Shown: positions 1-10,477 of the stretch, one piece after another
Position numbering within the stretch: the stretch's first letter is position 1
How the letters are laid out: each line of letters opens with the position of its first letter
Origin: Dasypus novemcinctus
Taxonomy: Eukaryota > Chordata > Mammalia > Cingulata > Dasypodidae
NCBI RefSeq assembly: GCF_030445035.2
Contig: NC_080677.1
Span: 5,332,001 to 5,396,000 of the forward strand
Reading direction: 5' to 3'
Length of the DNA stretch: 64,000 nt
The notes under the pieces: generated by a model
What the model was told of the DNA's origin: nothing
Seen by the model: the letters and a program-made list of their open reading frames with translations, nothing else
Database searches by the model: none
Position numbers and translations under genes: made by a program

Positions 1-1179
1 CCATAGACGCTTGTCTACTTCCTTCCATTTCTGTCTTTTTCTTCCTTTCAGCCCCATCAGTGGGAAGTGGGGACGGGGAGGCGAATGGCCGCTCGATCGT
101 CTCCTCTCACCTCTGCTTCTCTCTATCTCTCTTCCCCTTCGTTTTGCCACTGCCCATTTACCGTGGCCTGTGGGGGATGTAGAACCTAAGCACTTCATGT
201 AGTTTGTTTTACTGATTACATAGAACCTAAAGTAAAAAATCGTGTTTCATTGATGTAGAGACAGATATGTGACTCCTGAATGGTGAAGCCACCCTCTCAG
301 GCAAAGCGTGTCCTGTAGCGCCAGCTCTTTTTGTGGCACAGCAAGGACCTGTCTCAAGGGTCCACTGCCCATAAGCTGAGAGGAAATACCCTGCCCAGAA
401 CATCCCTGAAGTTACATTGCCAGCTTTTCTGGAGAGTGTTGGGGAAATACTCACATCTTGAAATTGTTCCATTGTTCTAAACATAAGACTATGTTGTGGG
501 GCAAAGAACCTCTCTTAAGACCACATACAAGACAAAACCAGAGCAGGCCAACCCTCCTGATGAACATTTCTGGAACCCTAGGTTTGCAGATACATAATAA
601 GGCTGTGTCATATCTTGACCATATGCCCATATGCCCATAAGAACACCTAGAGGGACCGTGCCCTGAAAAATGACCAGACACACAGGCATGCTCCTAATGA
701 AGTCACAATTCCTGTGGAGTCCTTACACTTGGTGTAAAAGTGGAATTCAACTTTTAAAAATATATAGGCGGTTATTGTAAATTATGACATATCTACATTG
801 CTTTGGCCAGGTCAATTGGAGCAAGGAAAATCTTTATACCTTGGTTTTTATTTGTGTGTATTTAAGGTGATTATATCCATATCATGTCCGTGTAACCATC
901 AAATTCTAAGAAAATGTAGGAACTATCCCTCTTTGTCAGAGCGCAGAAAATTCAGCACAGATTCCAGTTGATGTAGATAAAATTTGTCACTAGAGTTCAG
1001 AACTGGAATAAAAACTCATTTCTTTCAGTTCAAGCTCTTTTATATTGCACAACTGCCTCCATTTTACTGGAGAAATATTATGTTCTTTCTCTGTATTCAA
1101 ATGAAAAGTATATATAATGCTTATTCTTTAATTATTTTGAATGTAGCCATCTATTCATGTCATTTTTTTCCCCCTGTAG
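1..1179 (+). other. DDC: Left-edge segment, presumed last intron of DDC
   Basis: No coding exon or RNA gene is visible here. The segment ends in a pyrimidine run and a TAG acceptor (about 1161-1179), directly before sequence that I recognise as the DDC 3' UTR, so it should be the final DDC intron. I looked for the end of the DDC reading frame and did not find it, so the stop-codon exon should lie left of the window. The short open frames here have no family features. Confidence 0.5.
905..1010 (+). repeat. Direct repeat, copy 1 of 2
   Basis: About 105 bases here match 1850-1959 at roughly 80 percent, in the same orientation. Shared landmarks are TGTAGGA, CTATCCCT, TTTGTCAGAG, GCAGAAAATT, GCACAGATT and TTGTCACT. 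The family is not recognised. The two copies flank the DDC terminal exon. Confidence 0.7.
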
Positions 1180-1635
1180 AAACCAAAAGTTGAAAAGAAA
1201 GGTATCTGAACACTTGAATGAGAAGAAAACAAATACCCTTCTGGCTACATAGAAGCGTGTGTGTATGGGAGCCTCATATTCCTTTCTCCAAAGTTATCCA
1301 GAAGCTTGTGATTACATCTTTTATGTCTCTCAGCAACCCAGAAATATTATTTGCTACATGAAAAAGTTAATCCCAGCATATATGGCTTTTATTCATCATT
1401 TGCCTATGATTTTTGTTGATTTTTTAAAAATCATAGCTTTTCCTGCTCTTGAAATCATCAGTGGTGGTGGGAAAACCATTTATCAAATTCTTTTCTGGGA
1501 AATCTAGGACTATGTAACCTGATATTATACCTGTGGTCTTTAAAAATGTCTTGCATTATGTAGCTAAATGCATAATCAACCATTACATGTGCAGTGATAA
1601 TTGTGTCTCGTAATAAATCCTGTACTGCATTGTAC
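1180..1635 (+). other. DDC: DDC terminal exon, 3' UTR only (partial gene)
   Basis: DDC encodes the pyridoxal-phosphate enzyme aromatic L-amino-acid decarboxylase, which makes dopamine and serotonin in the cytosol. Only its noncoding last exon is in the window. A strong splice acceptor (pyrimidine tract then CCCCTGTAG, ending 1179) is followed by sequence that aligns by eye, along about 400 bases, with the human DDC 3' UTR as I remember it. Landmarks include CTCCAAAGTTATCCAGA near 1297, GAAATATTATTTGCTA near 1340 and TTTTTGTTGATT near 1411. The exon probably ends near 1630-1640, after an AATAAA at 1612. The neighbour downstream is FIGNL1, the order known in human. The identity is recalled homology and could be settled by one alignment; the exact 3' end is inferred. 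Confidence 0.78.
1612..1617 (+). promoter_or_regulatory. DDC: Candidate DDC poly(A) signal AATAAA
   Basis: A canonical AATAAA lies about 40 bases beyond the spot where the human gene, as I recall it, has its own AATAAA. At that orthologous spot this sequence reads AATCAA (near 1573), so the downstream hexamer is the likely functional signal. Confidence 0.5.
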
Positions 1636-1689
1636 CAAAGAGATTACTGTGATATAGATGTATCATTTCAAAATAGCCAACAGTATTTT

Positions 1690-1775
1690 TAAATGGCATT
1701 CATTCATTCAACAAATATTTACCGAGTACAGAGCATTTACGTCAGGCACTGGTCTACACACATTAACAACATACA
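1690..1775 (-). repeat. LINE-2 3'-end fragment, antisense
   Basis: CATTCATTCATTCAACAAAT followed by an ATTTACCGAG-like stretch and CAGGCACTGG is the reverse complement of the typical mammalian LINE-2 3' end. It is an old, short fragment. Confidence 0.5.
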
Positions 1776-1849
1776 CGTTTTACCAGAAGGTGACTCCAAT
1801 TTCTAAGGAAATAAATTCAGAACCTAGATACATATATGGACGACCATCA

Positions 1850-1959
1850 TTCTGAGATAATGTAGGAGCTATCCCTATTTGTCAGAGGGCAGAAAATTTG
1901 GCACAGATTTTAGTTGACCTTGGTAAAACTTGTCACTCGAGAATTTAGAACTGCAGTAA
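1850..1959 (+). repeat. Direct repeat, copy 2 of 2
   Basis: This is the partner of the block at 905-1010, lying 945 bases further on and just beyond the DDC exon. It may be either a local duplication or two insertions of the same old interspersed repeat. Confidence 0.7.
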
Positions 1960-4739
1960 TTCTCCCCAGGAATTGCCATTTCTCAGGATAATTGGCAGTG
2001 AGGAGCTCTGTCCTCTTCTGGGAAAGCTCATCTTTACCAATCCAGGTAGAATCATCCCCAAACAGTCCCGTATGAGGTCATTTTTAAAGGTCTGGGATAT
2101 TTAGCCTAATCTATCATCAAGGCATAGTGCATTTATTTAAATATCTCCAATGTAATGTACACTGTATTGCACAGGTTACTGCAGTTACTCAAACTAGAAG
2201 CTGGCCTTCTTGTTGACCTCTGGTATCTCCTGATAAGGTGGCACCTTCAATATAGGGTTGGGAGCATCCCAGATGGATCTGAGTGCAACTAACATTTGAC
2301 ACCAGGGGTATCTCCTGGAATCTGTTGTTTCCTCTCCAAAATCCAGCAAACAAAACCCCCTGAGACTTAAGAATTTCACTCAGGCTTCCTACATGCCAGT
2401 CACAAAAGGAATCTATAGAAAAGTCTAAGATAAAAGAAGATGCCAGATGTCAGTGGGTAGTCCAGTTCAGAGTGGAAGGAAAGAAGCCCCCAGAGGGAAA
2501 CCAGATTCAAACTATCCATTGATTGACTCCCTACTTGTCCTCCTTAACTTAGAAATTCTACGGACTAGGCAAGTTAGATACATTTGGCTGATATTTTATT
2601 CAAAAAGCCTTCTTTTGAGGAAACGATGGGCATCAAGCATTTGAGATATTTCTTTTTGCTTTTTCTTCACTGCATTTGATATCAAAATCTATTTCCTCAA
2701 TACCTCTTTGTCACCTTCCATAGCCTATACTTGTAGTAGGTAACAGTAAAAAAGAACAGTATGGAAGCACTGTGAGAATAAGTTGTTAGCATGAATTGGG
2801 TGAATTTGGAACTACCTTTTCAGAGAAACCTGTCCTCCAAAGTAGAGATGTGAAAAGTATGTGCGAGGAATTAAGAGAAGAAAAAAGAAGAACAATGTAC
2901 ACACTCAAATACAAGAGACCATGTAAATCCTAAAGTGACCAAACTACTGAAATCAAATCCAGACCCCACCATTGATCCTCAGATGTTGTCAGAGAGGAAC
3001 CAAGTCACAAGAGTCTAGTTAAGCCAAAATGGAAGGATCTTTAGTGAAAAAGACTTCAAGAAGACTTGGCTGCCATCTTAACATTTTACATGTACTTGAA
3101 TCTGGAGAGTCCTCTATGTTGTGCCCAAGAGCAGAACAAAAGCCCGAAAGCAGAGGGACAAATAGGGAGAAATTTTTTCAGTATAGAGAAGAGCTTGAAA
3201 GTCAGCCAGTGAGCACATGGAACGCGCTTCTTGTGGAAAGTGAGCTGTCCACCATTGCCAGTTCCCAAGTAGAGGTAGGAAAACCAAGGCCTGGGAATGG
3301 GTTAAGGAAATTCCTCTACAGGACAGGAAAGTGGGTGAGCAACTAGGCAACCTGTAAGCTTTCTGCTATATCTGAGATTCCAATAGTTTAGGAAAATAAG
3401 GCAATTTGGTTGAATCATTAAATGATAAGGCCTATCGAAGTTCAAAGCAAACAAAAACACAAGAAGGTGGGTTATATTTAGTCTCAAGCTTTATCAAGGC
3501 CAGCCGTGTAGAGCAGAGGGACACCCTGGCCATGACAATGACACCAGCCATTGGCAATGCTTCCCGGGGACGAGGCTCTGGGCTAAATGTTCTTCAGCTA
3601 GATTGTAACCCTCTTTGTCACCTCGCAGCCCTGCAAGGCTGATGGATGTATGGCTGGGCAAGCAGGGGCCCGAGCTCAGGAGAAGTGGGGCTGGGGCTTG
3701 GCCCTGGAGAGCAGCCTCCACGGCCCTCCTCGTCACCACCGTCCCAAGGGAAAGAAGAGGCGCTCCCACTGGCACACACCGGAATAGCTGGCTCGGCTGG
3801 TACCCTGGTCCTGAAAGAAGAAGACCCAAGCCGTGTGTCCTTCCTGCTCTGTGTCCCCCATTTTAGGAGATGGCCACCTTTCTCCACTCACCAGAGGTGA
3901 CCCCTCCACAGTCCTTTGTGACTCATTCACTGCGAGTGATGAAGGTCTGTTAAGAGGACTGTGTGTTTCACTCACTTTGGGCTGATGTTGCGTCTTCTCC
4001 AGCGGAAGGCTGGAGGCTTGGCCGCACAACCCTTGCTCTGCCTTCTTCCTTACCACTGAGTCAGGGCCCTGATAGGTTAGAAATAAGCTGGACCCGAGCC
4101 ACACTCAGGAATCCAACCCCCAAGGAACCAAGTTTGGATTTGGTTTTGCCTCTAATCCTTGTCCTGTTTTCTGGTTTCATATCTCCTCAACCCATCTGTC
4201 CCCTCCCACCCCCACTCCCAACACATCTCTTTTACAATTATTTAAAGCAACTCTCTTGGCAGCCAGGATGCACATTTGTTTTTGAGCAGGGGTCACATTA
4301 TCCTCACGACTCAAAAACAAATGAGATCACTGAAGTGTACCCTCCCATTTATCGGAGGCCGTGTTTATAAAATTCATAAATATGGAAATGAGCAGCCAGC
4401 TCCTAGAATCCCTTGCACCAAGAGAACTGGCATGTTGTTTGCTGTGGGTGAAAACCTCTTTCCTCGCAGATTCAAAAACTTCTGCCAGGAAGAAGAAATC
4501 AAACCGTCTGTAATCCAGGAAGGAGTGTTTTATATTTGCATAGCTCAAGCACTAAACTCTGTCATATTATGCTAACACATTAGGATAATATTCTAAAATA
4601 TCCCACTTGTAAATGATAAAAAATTCTTGATATGGCATAAAGGTTTGAATGTCAATAGTTATCTGTTATATTATAACAGATATAGCAAGCTTCCAGTGCA
4701 TGCCTACCAAGATGCCACTGCAACTATGATCATTTATTA
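1960..4739. other. DDC-FIGNL1 intergenic segment, no gene recognised
   Basis: Short open frames occur on both strands, but none has a recognisable domain, start context or splice partner. Bases 3150-3350 loosely resemble the 3' end of an old CR1/L3-type LINE; this is weak. Bases 3600-3900 are moderately GC-rich without clustered CpG. Confidence 0.5.
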
Positions 4740-4875
4740 TATCTCATATTAATTGTAATCCTTACAATAACCTCATGAGAGAAAAAAGTTTATTCCTGTA
4801 TTATAGATAAGGAAATGGAGGTTCAAAGAGGGCATACAATTTACCCAAGTTCACATCACGAGTAAGGATTCACAA
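4740..4875 (-). repeat. MIR SINE fragment, antisense
   Basis: The order matches the reverse complement of the MIR core: CCTTACAATAACCTCATGAG, then ATAGATAAGGAAATGGAGG, then CAAAGAGG, then TTCACATCACGAGTAAG. MIR is an ancient mammal-wide tRNA-derived SINE. Confidence 0.65.
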
Positions 4876-5132
4876 ATACATTCCTTCCCTCACACTAATC
4901 TACTGAGTTACACTTCTGCCAGCTGTTCAGGAAGATGAAATCTACTGGATTGAAATAAACCTGTGTACCAGAGGCATATTAATAGTGGAAGTGGCAGTGG
5001 TGGAATACTTGGGGGATAAAGGTGAACGCTGGTAACCATAAATGTAACTGAGTATTTGAGCAATGCTCTTAAGAAGGTAAGAGAATGGTTATATGAATTC
5101 CCTAAACCACTATCATTAAAAAGTTTGGTGAT

Positions 5133-5350
5133 GGGGAGTGGATGTGGCTCAAGCAGTCGAGCACTTGCTTCCCACATGGGAGGTCCCAGGTTCGGTTCCC
5201 AGTGCCTCCTAAAAACAAAAAACCAACAACAAGCAAAGCAAATGAAAAGCCCAACACAGGGAAGCTGATGTGGCTCAGTGGATGAGCACTGGCTTCTCAC
5301 ATATGAGGTCCTGAGTTCAATCTCCAGTACCCTTGCAACCTAAAAAAAAT
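5133..5350 (+). mobile_element. Dimeric tRNA-derived SINE (DAS-like, xenarthran)
   Basis: Two tRNA-like heads lie in tandem. The first has GTGGATGTGGCTCAAGCAG (A-box region) and CAGGTTCGGTTCCC (B box); the second starts at about 5258 with GGGAAGCTGATGTGGCTCAG and a decayed B box. They are joined by an A-rich linker and end in an A-rich tail. Flanking copies of AAAGTTTGGTG(A/G)TG at about 5120-5133 and 5351-5364 are target-site duplications. The head sequence matches the DAS SINEs of armadillos as I recall them. The insertion looks whole. Confidence 0.8.
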
Positions 5351-5364
5351 AAAGTTTGGTGGTG

Positions 5365-7439
5365 ACAATCACCAAAAAATTGCTAATTATTCAAATAGTA
5401 GTTAATGATTTCTCAATATATATGTAGAAAAATAAGTAGCAAACATTCAAGTGAGTTGGACTTGAGATTATATTTTTAATATTTTGTTTTAATGTACATG
5501 ATATATTTTGGGTAATTAGAAAATTAGTTCGTATATTGAGAGCAATTAGAATCAAAATGATTTCCAGTACTATCTAAAGAAAGAAAGGAATTGTGAGTTG
5601 TTTCATTGTAAACTTTATTTTTAAAAATGTGTTGTCCAATTTATTTTATCTTGTGCCCATTTCAAAACTGTTAGAAAGGTCTTCAACATTATTTCTGCCT
5701 TGCGCTTCTTGAAGTGTCCTACGCTGTTAGCTGCTACTTGACAGTCATTTGCTCCATCCCTTTGGCTAGATGGTCACTTTCTCAGGAAGGGATAATCAGA
5801 TGACCCAACGAGCCCAGGACATGTAAGAGGAAGTCTCCTGTGGCTTTCTGGAAGTGTTTTCTTCCTTTTTCCAAGAGAGAAGTATTAAAGGGGGAAAGGT
5901 CCTTTCCCCGCTCAGCCCCTCTTCCTGCTTTAAATGTGGTTGGGTGAGGGTCGCAGCTGGGAGCTGTGGGTGTCCTTTGGGCAACAGTGAGGTGACAAGT
6001 CAGAGGAGGAGCATCAGCGTGGGAAAGGGTGGCCAAGCGCAAAGATGCGGCATCCTTGAGTCCGTTCATCAGACCCGGGGAGACCTACCTCCCGACTTTG
6101 CACCAGTGGTCTGACAGCATCACTTACTGCAGGGGATTCCTCCGTGGTTACTCTGGGACAGGAGACAATTCAAAGCACTAACCTGAGCATGGTACTGATT
6201 TTTGACACCTTGCACCAGAATGAATTGAAGGTAATAAAGGAGTGCTTTTCAAAGTCTTCAGAAGAAGCAGCCCTAAACAGCAGAGGGCAGTGGAAGGATA
6301 CGTGCTGGCTGAGGGTGGTGGAAGCTGTCTACTCAGGCAGAACATGATTTTCAGTTCCCTTATTCTGTCTTAAAAATGCATGCAACTTTTGCCTGCTACT
6401 CTATATTTGATACTTGCAGCCAGTGAACGACACTTACTGAACACCTCCTAATATGTTGTGTGGGAAGTAGAGCTAAGGGCCAGGGCAGAAGGGACATGAG
6501 CTCAGAGGGGATGTTGGGTGGAAGTGATGAGAAGTGTAAGATCAAAGATATAAGTGGAGAAACAAACCCACAGAATTTCCCAAGGTTCGACCTTTGTGGG
6601 TGTTTGCATATAACAATGTTTTAAATAATTCCTGATTTAAATGTATTAACTTCTCTCCACAGACATCCCCATCTTCAAATAAAATAGACCTTCCATTGCA
6701 CCTGAGTTGAAACCACCGTTTACCAACCCCCTTGAGACGACCACTCATGAACCCACTTTTCAGAGTTAGTCCCTCCTTTACTGGTTTACAGACGTCTCTA
6801 GAATTTTTCACTCAAATGCCCACCCTTTCATGTTTATTCATGGAAGGCTTGTTGCCTCCCAAGAAAAGTTGCAGCTCCTGAAGCTGGCTCTAGCCTGCTT
6901 TAGTCACAGAGCATGCCTGGCCTCCAGCTCTCAGGGCCACGCGCCACTGCAACAGAGCCTGATCCGCGCAACCCCGCCTTTCCCAGACTGGACAGGCCCA
7001 GTCACCTCACCCCATCCTCAGCCTCTCCTGCCAGCCCACCTTCCCCGGACGGCGGGAAGCCCCAGCGCCCGTTTTGTTCGGGGAGGCTCGGCTGAGGCCT
7101 GCCTCCAGTCTCCGTGCTGGCCGGCCGCGCAGTACACGTTGTTCTCGAAAGCCTGAGGACTCCGTGTTAGCTTCTGTGCACTAGGGGCAAACGGGCCCCC
7201 TGGGCGGTAGCCGCGTCACTCCCACCGCCCGCTATCGTGGGGACGCGGCCTCCTAGCAGCCCAGCTCAAGTCCCCCAGCAGGCCAGCGCCCACAGGCTCC
7301 CAGGTAAGCCTCCCCAAACCCACGTGGCCGTCACGGCTCCTTTTCATTTCTGAGGGCTTTTAAAAATGAGCCATTTACGCAAGGGAACTGGGACAATTCA
7401 CCACTTGGTTTAAACCCACAGCTGCTGCTGCTTGCTGTC
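5365..7439. other. Gene-free segment upstream of FIGNL1
   Basis: No gene is recognised. The first 1.4 kb is AT-rich and the last 0.5 kb grows GC-rich toward the FIGNL1 CpG island. Regulatory elements for FIGNL1 may lie at the right end, but nothing specific can be named. Confidence 0.5.
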
Positions 7440-8270
7440 TCCGTAGGCAGGTCCAGACACCTTTAAGGAAATGTCCAGCCCGCGCGCGCGCGCGCCCGCC
7501 CCCCGCGCACCCGCACGTAGGCGGCGCGGGCCCGAGCACGTAGGCGGCGCGCAGGCGCGAGGTCGCCGCGCGGTTTTCGGAAGCTGCCGGTGTTCCCGGG
7601 CGGCGCGCGGCGGCGGAGGTAGCGGCGGGCGCCCGGCGACCCGGGATGTCGCTGACCCCCGGGCGGGTGGAGGGGCGTGCTCGCGGCTGCGGGGCCGGGC
7701 GCCGGGGGTCCCCGGGGCCGCCGAGCAGGCCGTGCGGGCCGAGGCCGGAGGACCCTGGCGGGCCCGAGCGGGCGGCCCAGCGCCGAGGCGGGGGCCCGCG
7801 TCAGGCTTCTGGCCCCGCGCCTAGTAAAGGAAGGCGGGGAGGGCGGACTGGCCCCCAGGCCCAGGGCCCCCCTCCGCCGTCGCCCGCCGAGGGCGGTGCG
7901 GCCCGAGGCCAGGCCCGGGCCTCGGCAAGGGCTCCCCGCCAAGGCCGCGGAGGTGGGCTGAGTGGCTTCCTGGAAGGGTCGTTGCGTGGAAAACGAACCG
8001 CGAACGGTTTCCCGGGTGTTCTCTCCGTGTTGAGAACCGATAGGAGTGCCTCGCGGAAGGGAGAGGCCCCGGGAGGCGAGCAGTGGTGGTGCACGCGTTT
8101 TCCGTGTGAGGAAACTGAGGCAGGGGGCTGCGGAGCTCACCAGCGCGGTCTGCGGCGGGCAGGTCGTGGGGCGTGCCTCTCGCTCGTGAGAATCAGAGCC
8201 TCAGTACAGGCCCTCCTGCAGCGCCCGCGCGTGGTCGGGGCTCTGCTGGCATTTTATTTAGTCCAGTGAC
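7440..8270 (+). promoter_or_regulatory. FIGNL1: CpG island: FIGNL1 promoter and noncoding first exon
   Basis: This is one of the few stretches where CpG is not depleted, densest at about 7470-7960. It includes a 15-base alternating CG run (7481-7495) and two copies of GCACGTAGGCGGCGCG at 7513-7528 and 7536-7551. It lies about 5 kb before the FIGNL1 coding exon and has no TATA box that I can see, as is usual for a housekeeping promoter. A possible first-exon donor is GGAG|GTAGCG near 7617, but the exon limits cannot be fixed from sequence alone. Long open frames on both strands here result from GC richness and are not genes. Confidence 0.75.
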
Positions 8271-9796
8271 TGTCTTACTCTAAGTACTGGGGGAATATAA
8301 ATGTGAAGGAAAACACAGCTCGAAATACACATGCGAAGGAGCCAGCTGTGTAGCTGGGAAGGCAGATAACAGGTTCTCAAAATAAGAAAATGATCACAAT
8401 GGAAAAGATTGAATGTAGTTCCTACGTCAGCGTTAGTTTAGCCATACATTTTAGATCTGGGAAAGGCCAGAAAGTGTAAAGTGATTTGGAAATGGTAACC
8501 AGGACAAAAGCTGTGATGGCCAAACACTTGTTCAGTATATTTGTTGGATGCGTGATTGAGTTGAAGGGAAGGAGTAAGACTTGGGAGATGAATATTGAAG
8601 ACAAAGGTGAAGGTGGGCACAAAAAGGAAGGTATTCTGGGAGCAGTGACTTGTACTCTGAGCTGTTGGAGGAATCCCAGAATTGCAGATAATGAGGTGGA
8701 ATGAAGCCACGGTGAGGAAGAGGTTGGTCACGGTCATTGTGAAAAGTTTGTCATAACTGTTCTTCAAGTTACCTCTTTATCTTTTTTTCCCTCGTTTCCA
8801 GTATTACATAAAAGTATAAAAATAAGAGTTAAAATGGGATAGTCGTTATCAGGAGAGAACCAGTTCTGCTTTTAGCTCTAGTTGTTTCAGCTTTATAACC
8901 AATACCCACAATGTGACATTCCTTGCAAGGCGTTATAGAAGATAGAAACTACCGTTACAGTTTGGGTCTTACTCAAAAAGAGCCTACTATTTATTAATGC
9001 ATATTTGCAGGTAATTTGGAAGTATGAGTATTAGTTATTGGATTTTACTTTATTGCAGTACTTGTGGGAAACTTTCAAAGTTTTCTTATAAATTTTTCTT
9101 GTGGGTTGTCTGTTAAATTCTACATGGGTAGCAACATACATTTGCCTACAATTCTGTAAAAATACTATAACTTAATGTGAAGGAGGCTCATGAAAATACC
9201 TTGAGAGAAGAAATCTAATGTAAAAGCACTTTACTAGCCTATTGCTTAGTTTGTTCTTAGATTTCATTCATCATAAAAGTTTCATTTACATTATTGCCTT
9301 GTAGGAAACTGAGAAATTATGAGAGATTCTGGGCCATCCTGTTTGAGGTGCTCAGTCACATATCAGTCATTCAAAAACATGAAATAGAGCATAGTTGTTC
9401 GTATTTATGATCCATGCAGCTCAGTCTATGACCTTTGCTAGCCTAGTAACATCAAGGAAAATTTTGTGCCTAGTGAATGAAGTACACAATGCTTGGAGCC
9501 AAACTGCTTGTATTTGAATTCTGGCATGGATACTACCTGACTGAAAGATTTCTAAGTTACTTGACTCTCAGCTGCAGTTTCTACATTTGTGCAATAGGGA
9601 TGATGATAATAGCTTAAAAAGCATTTTCATTTGACTTAACTCGTAATTTCTTACTTTACAAATAAGAAAATTGAAGGCACAGAGATAGTAAGAGTCTTGA
9701 GATCATTCATCTACTTTCAGGTAGTGACCAGATGTAATCCCCTCTTTTTATTTTGTTTTGTCTATAGTTCATTGTTCTTCCATCTTGCCTTTCCTT
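8271..9796 (+). other. FIGNL1: FIGNL1 first intron, left part
   Basis: No exon is recognised between the CpG island and the LINE-1 block. Bases 9485-9620 read as a MIR SINE in sense orientation (TGCTTGGAGCCAAACTGCTT, then a CATTTGTGCAATAGGGATGA block). Confidence 0.5.
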
Positions 9797-9810
9797 TGCT
9801 GATTAATTTT

Positions 9811-10463
9811 TTTTTATTGAAGTATAGCATTCATACATGAACACGCATAAACAATAAGCATATAGTAAAGATTGTGAACTTACAAAATAAACGTACATAA
9901 CATCACTCTGGTCTCATACATCACCCCTCCACCAGCTCTTTACATTGGTGTGAAACATTTGCTACAAACTATGTAAGAGCATCGTCAAAATATTACTACC
10001 AACTATAGTCTTTATCTTACATTTGGTGTATTTTTCCCCCAAACCATACTGTTTTGTTTTTTTTTAAATATATTTTTGTTACAGATATTGTGAACTTGCG
10101 AAACATACAGATGTGTAGAATTCCCATACAACTCCATACCCTGGTGGAACATTTGTTACAGATTATAATATCATCAGACTGTTACCACCAATCATGGTCT
10201 ATAGCATATATTTGGCACACTTTTTCCGTACACCTCCGTTATCAACACAGTACAGTTTGGCATTGATGCAAGAATATTACAGTATTGCTTTTAACCACAG
10301 TCTATGGGCCACACCTGTAGTTTTCCCATGTTTCTCCATATTCCCATCACCCTGCAATAGTGATGTACATCTGCTCTAGCTCACAGAAGGACTCTTGGAT
10401 TTGTACCCTTAACCACAATTTGCAACCGCTTCTGGATTCACTCAGTCCCTAGATTAGTCTTTC
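9811..10463 (-). mobile_element. LINE-1 3' ends, antisense (two segments)
   Basis: Two antisense 3'-end segments lie in line, each starting with a poly(T) tract: about 9811-10052 and about 10053-10460. The first matches the insertions at 38417-38787 and 49416-49737, including the 3'-terminal sequence TATACTTCAATAAAAA read on the minus strand. The second is a different 3' end. The block is bounded by TGCTGATTAATTTT at 9797-9810 and 10464-10477. It could be two insertions, or one insertion that carried extra 3' sequence. Confidence 0.7.
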
Positions 10464-10477
10464 TGCTGATTAATTTT

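Noticed and set aside
1-1179. Search for the stop-codon exon of DDC
   Set aside because: No match to the expected C-terminus and no donor site in the right setting; it should lie left of the window.
7463-8269. Open frames over 200 residues on both strands
   Set aside because: Low stop frequency in a GC-rich CpG island; composition is Arg/Gly/Pro/Ala-rich and the frames overlap each other on opposite strands.
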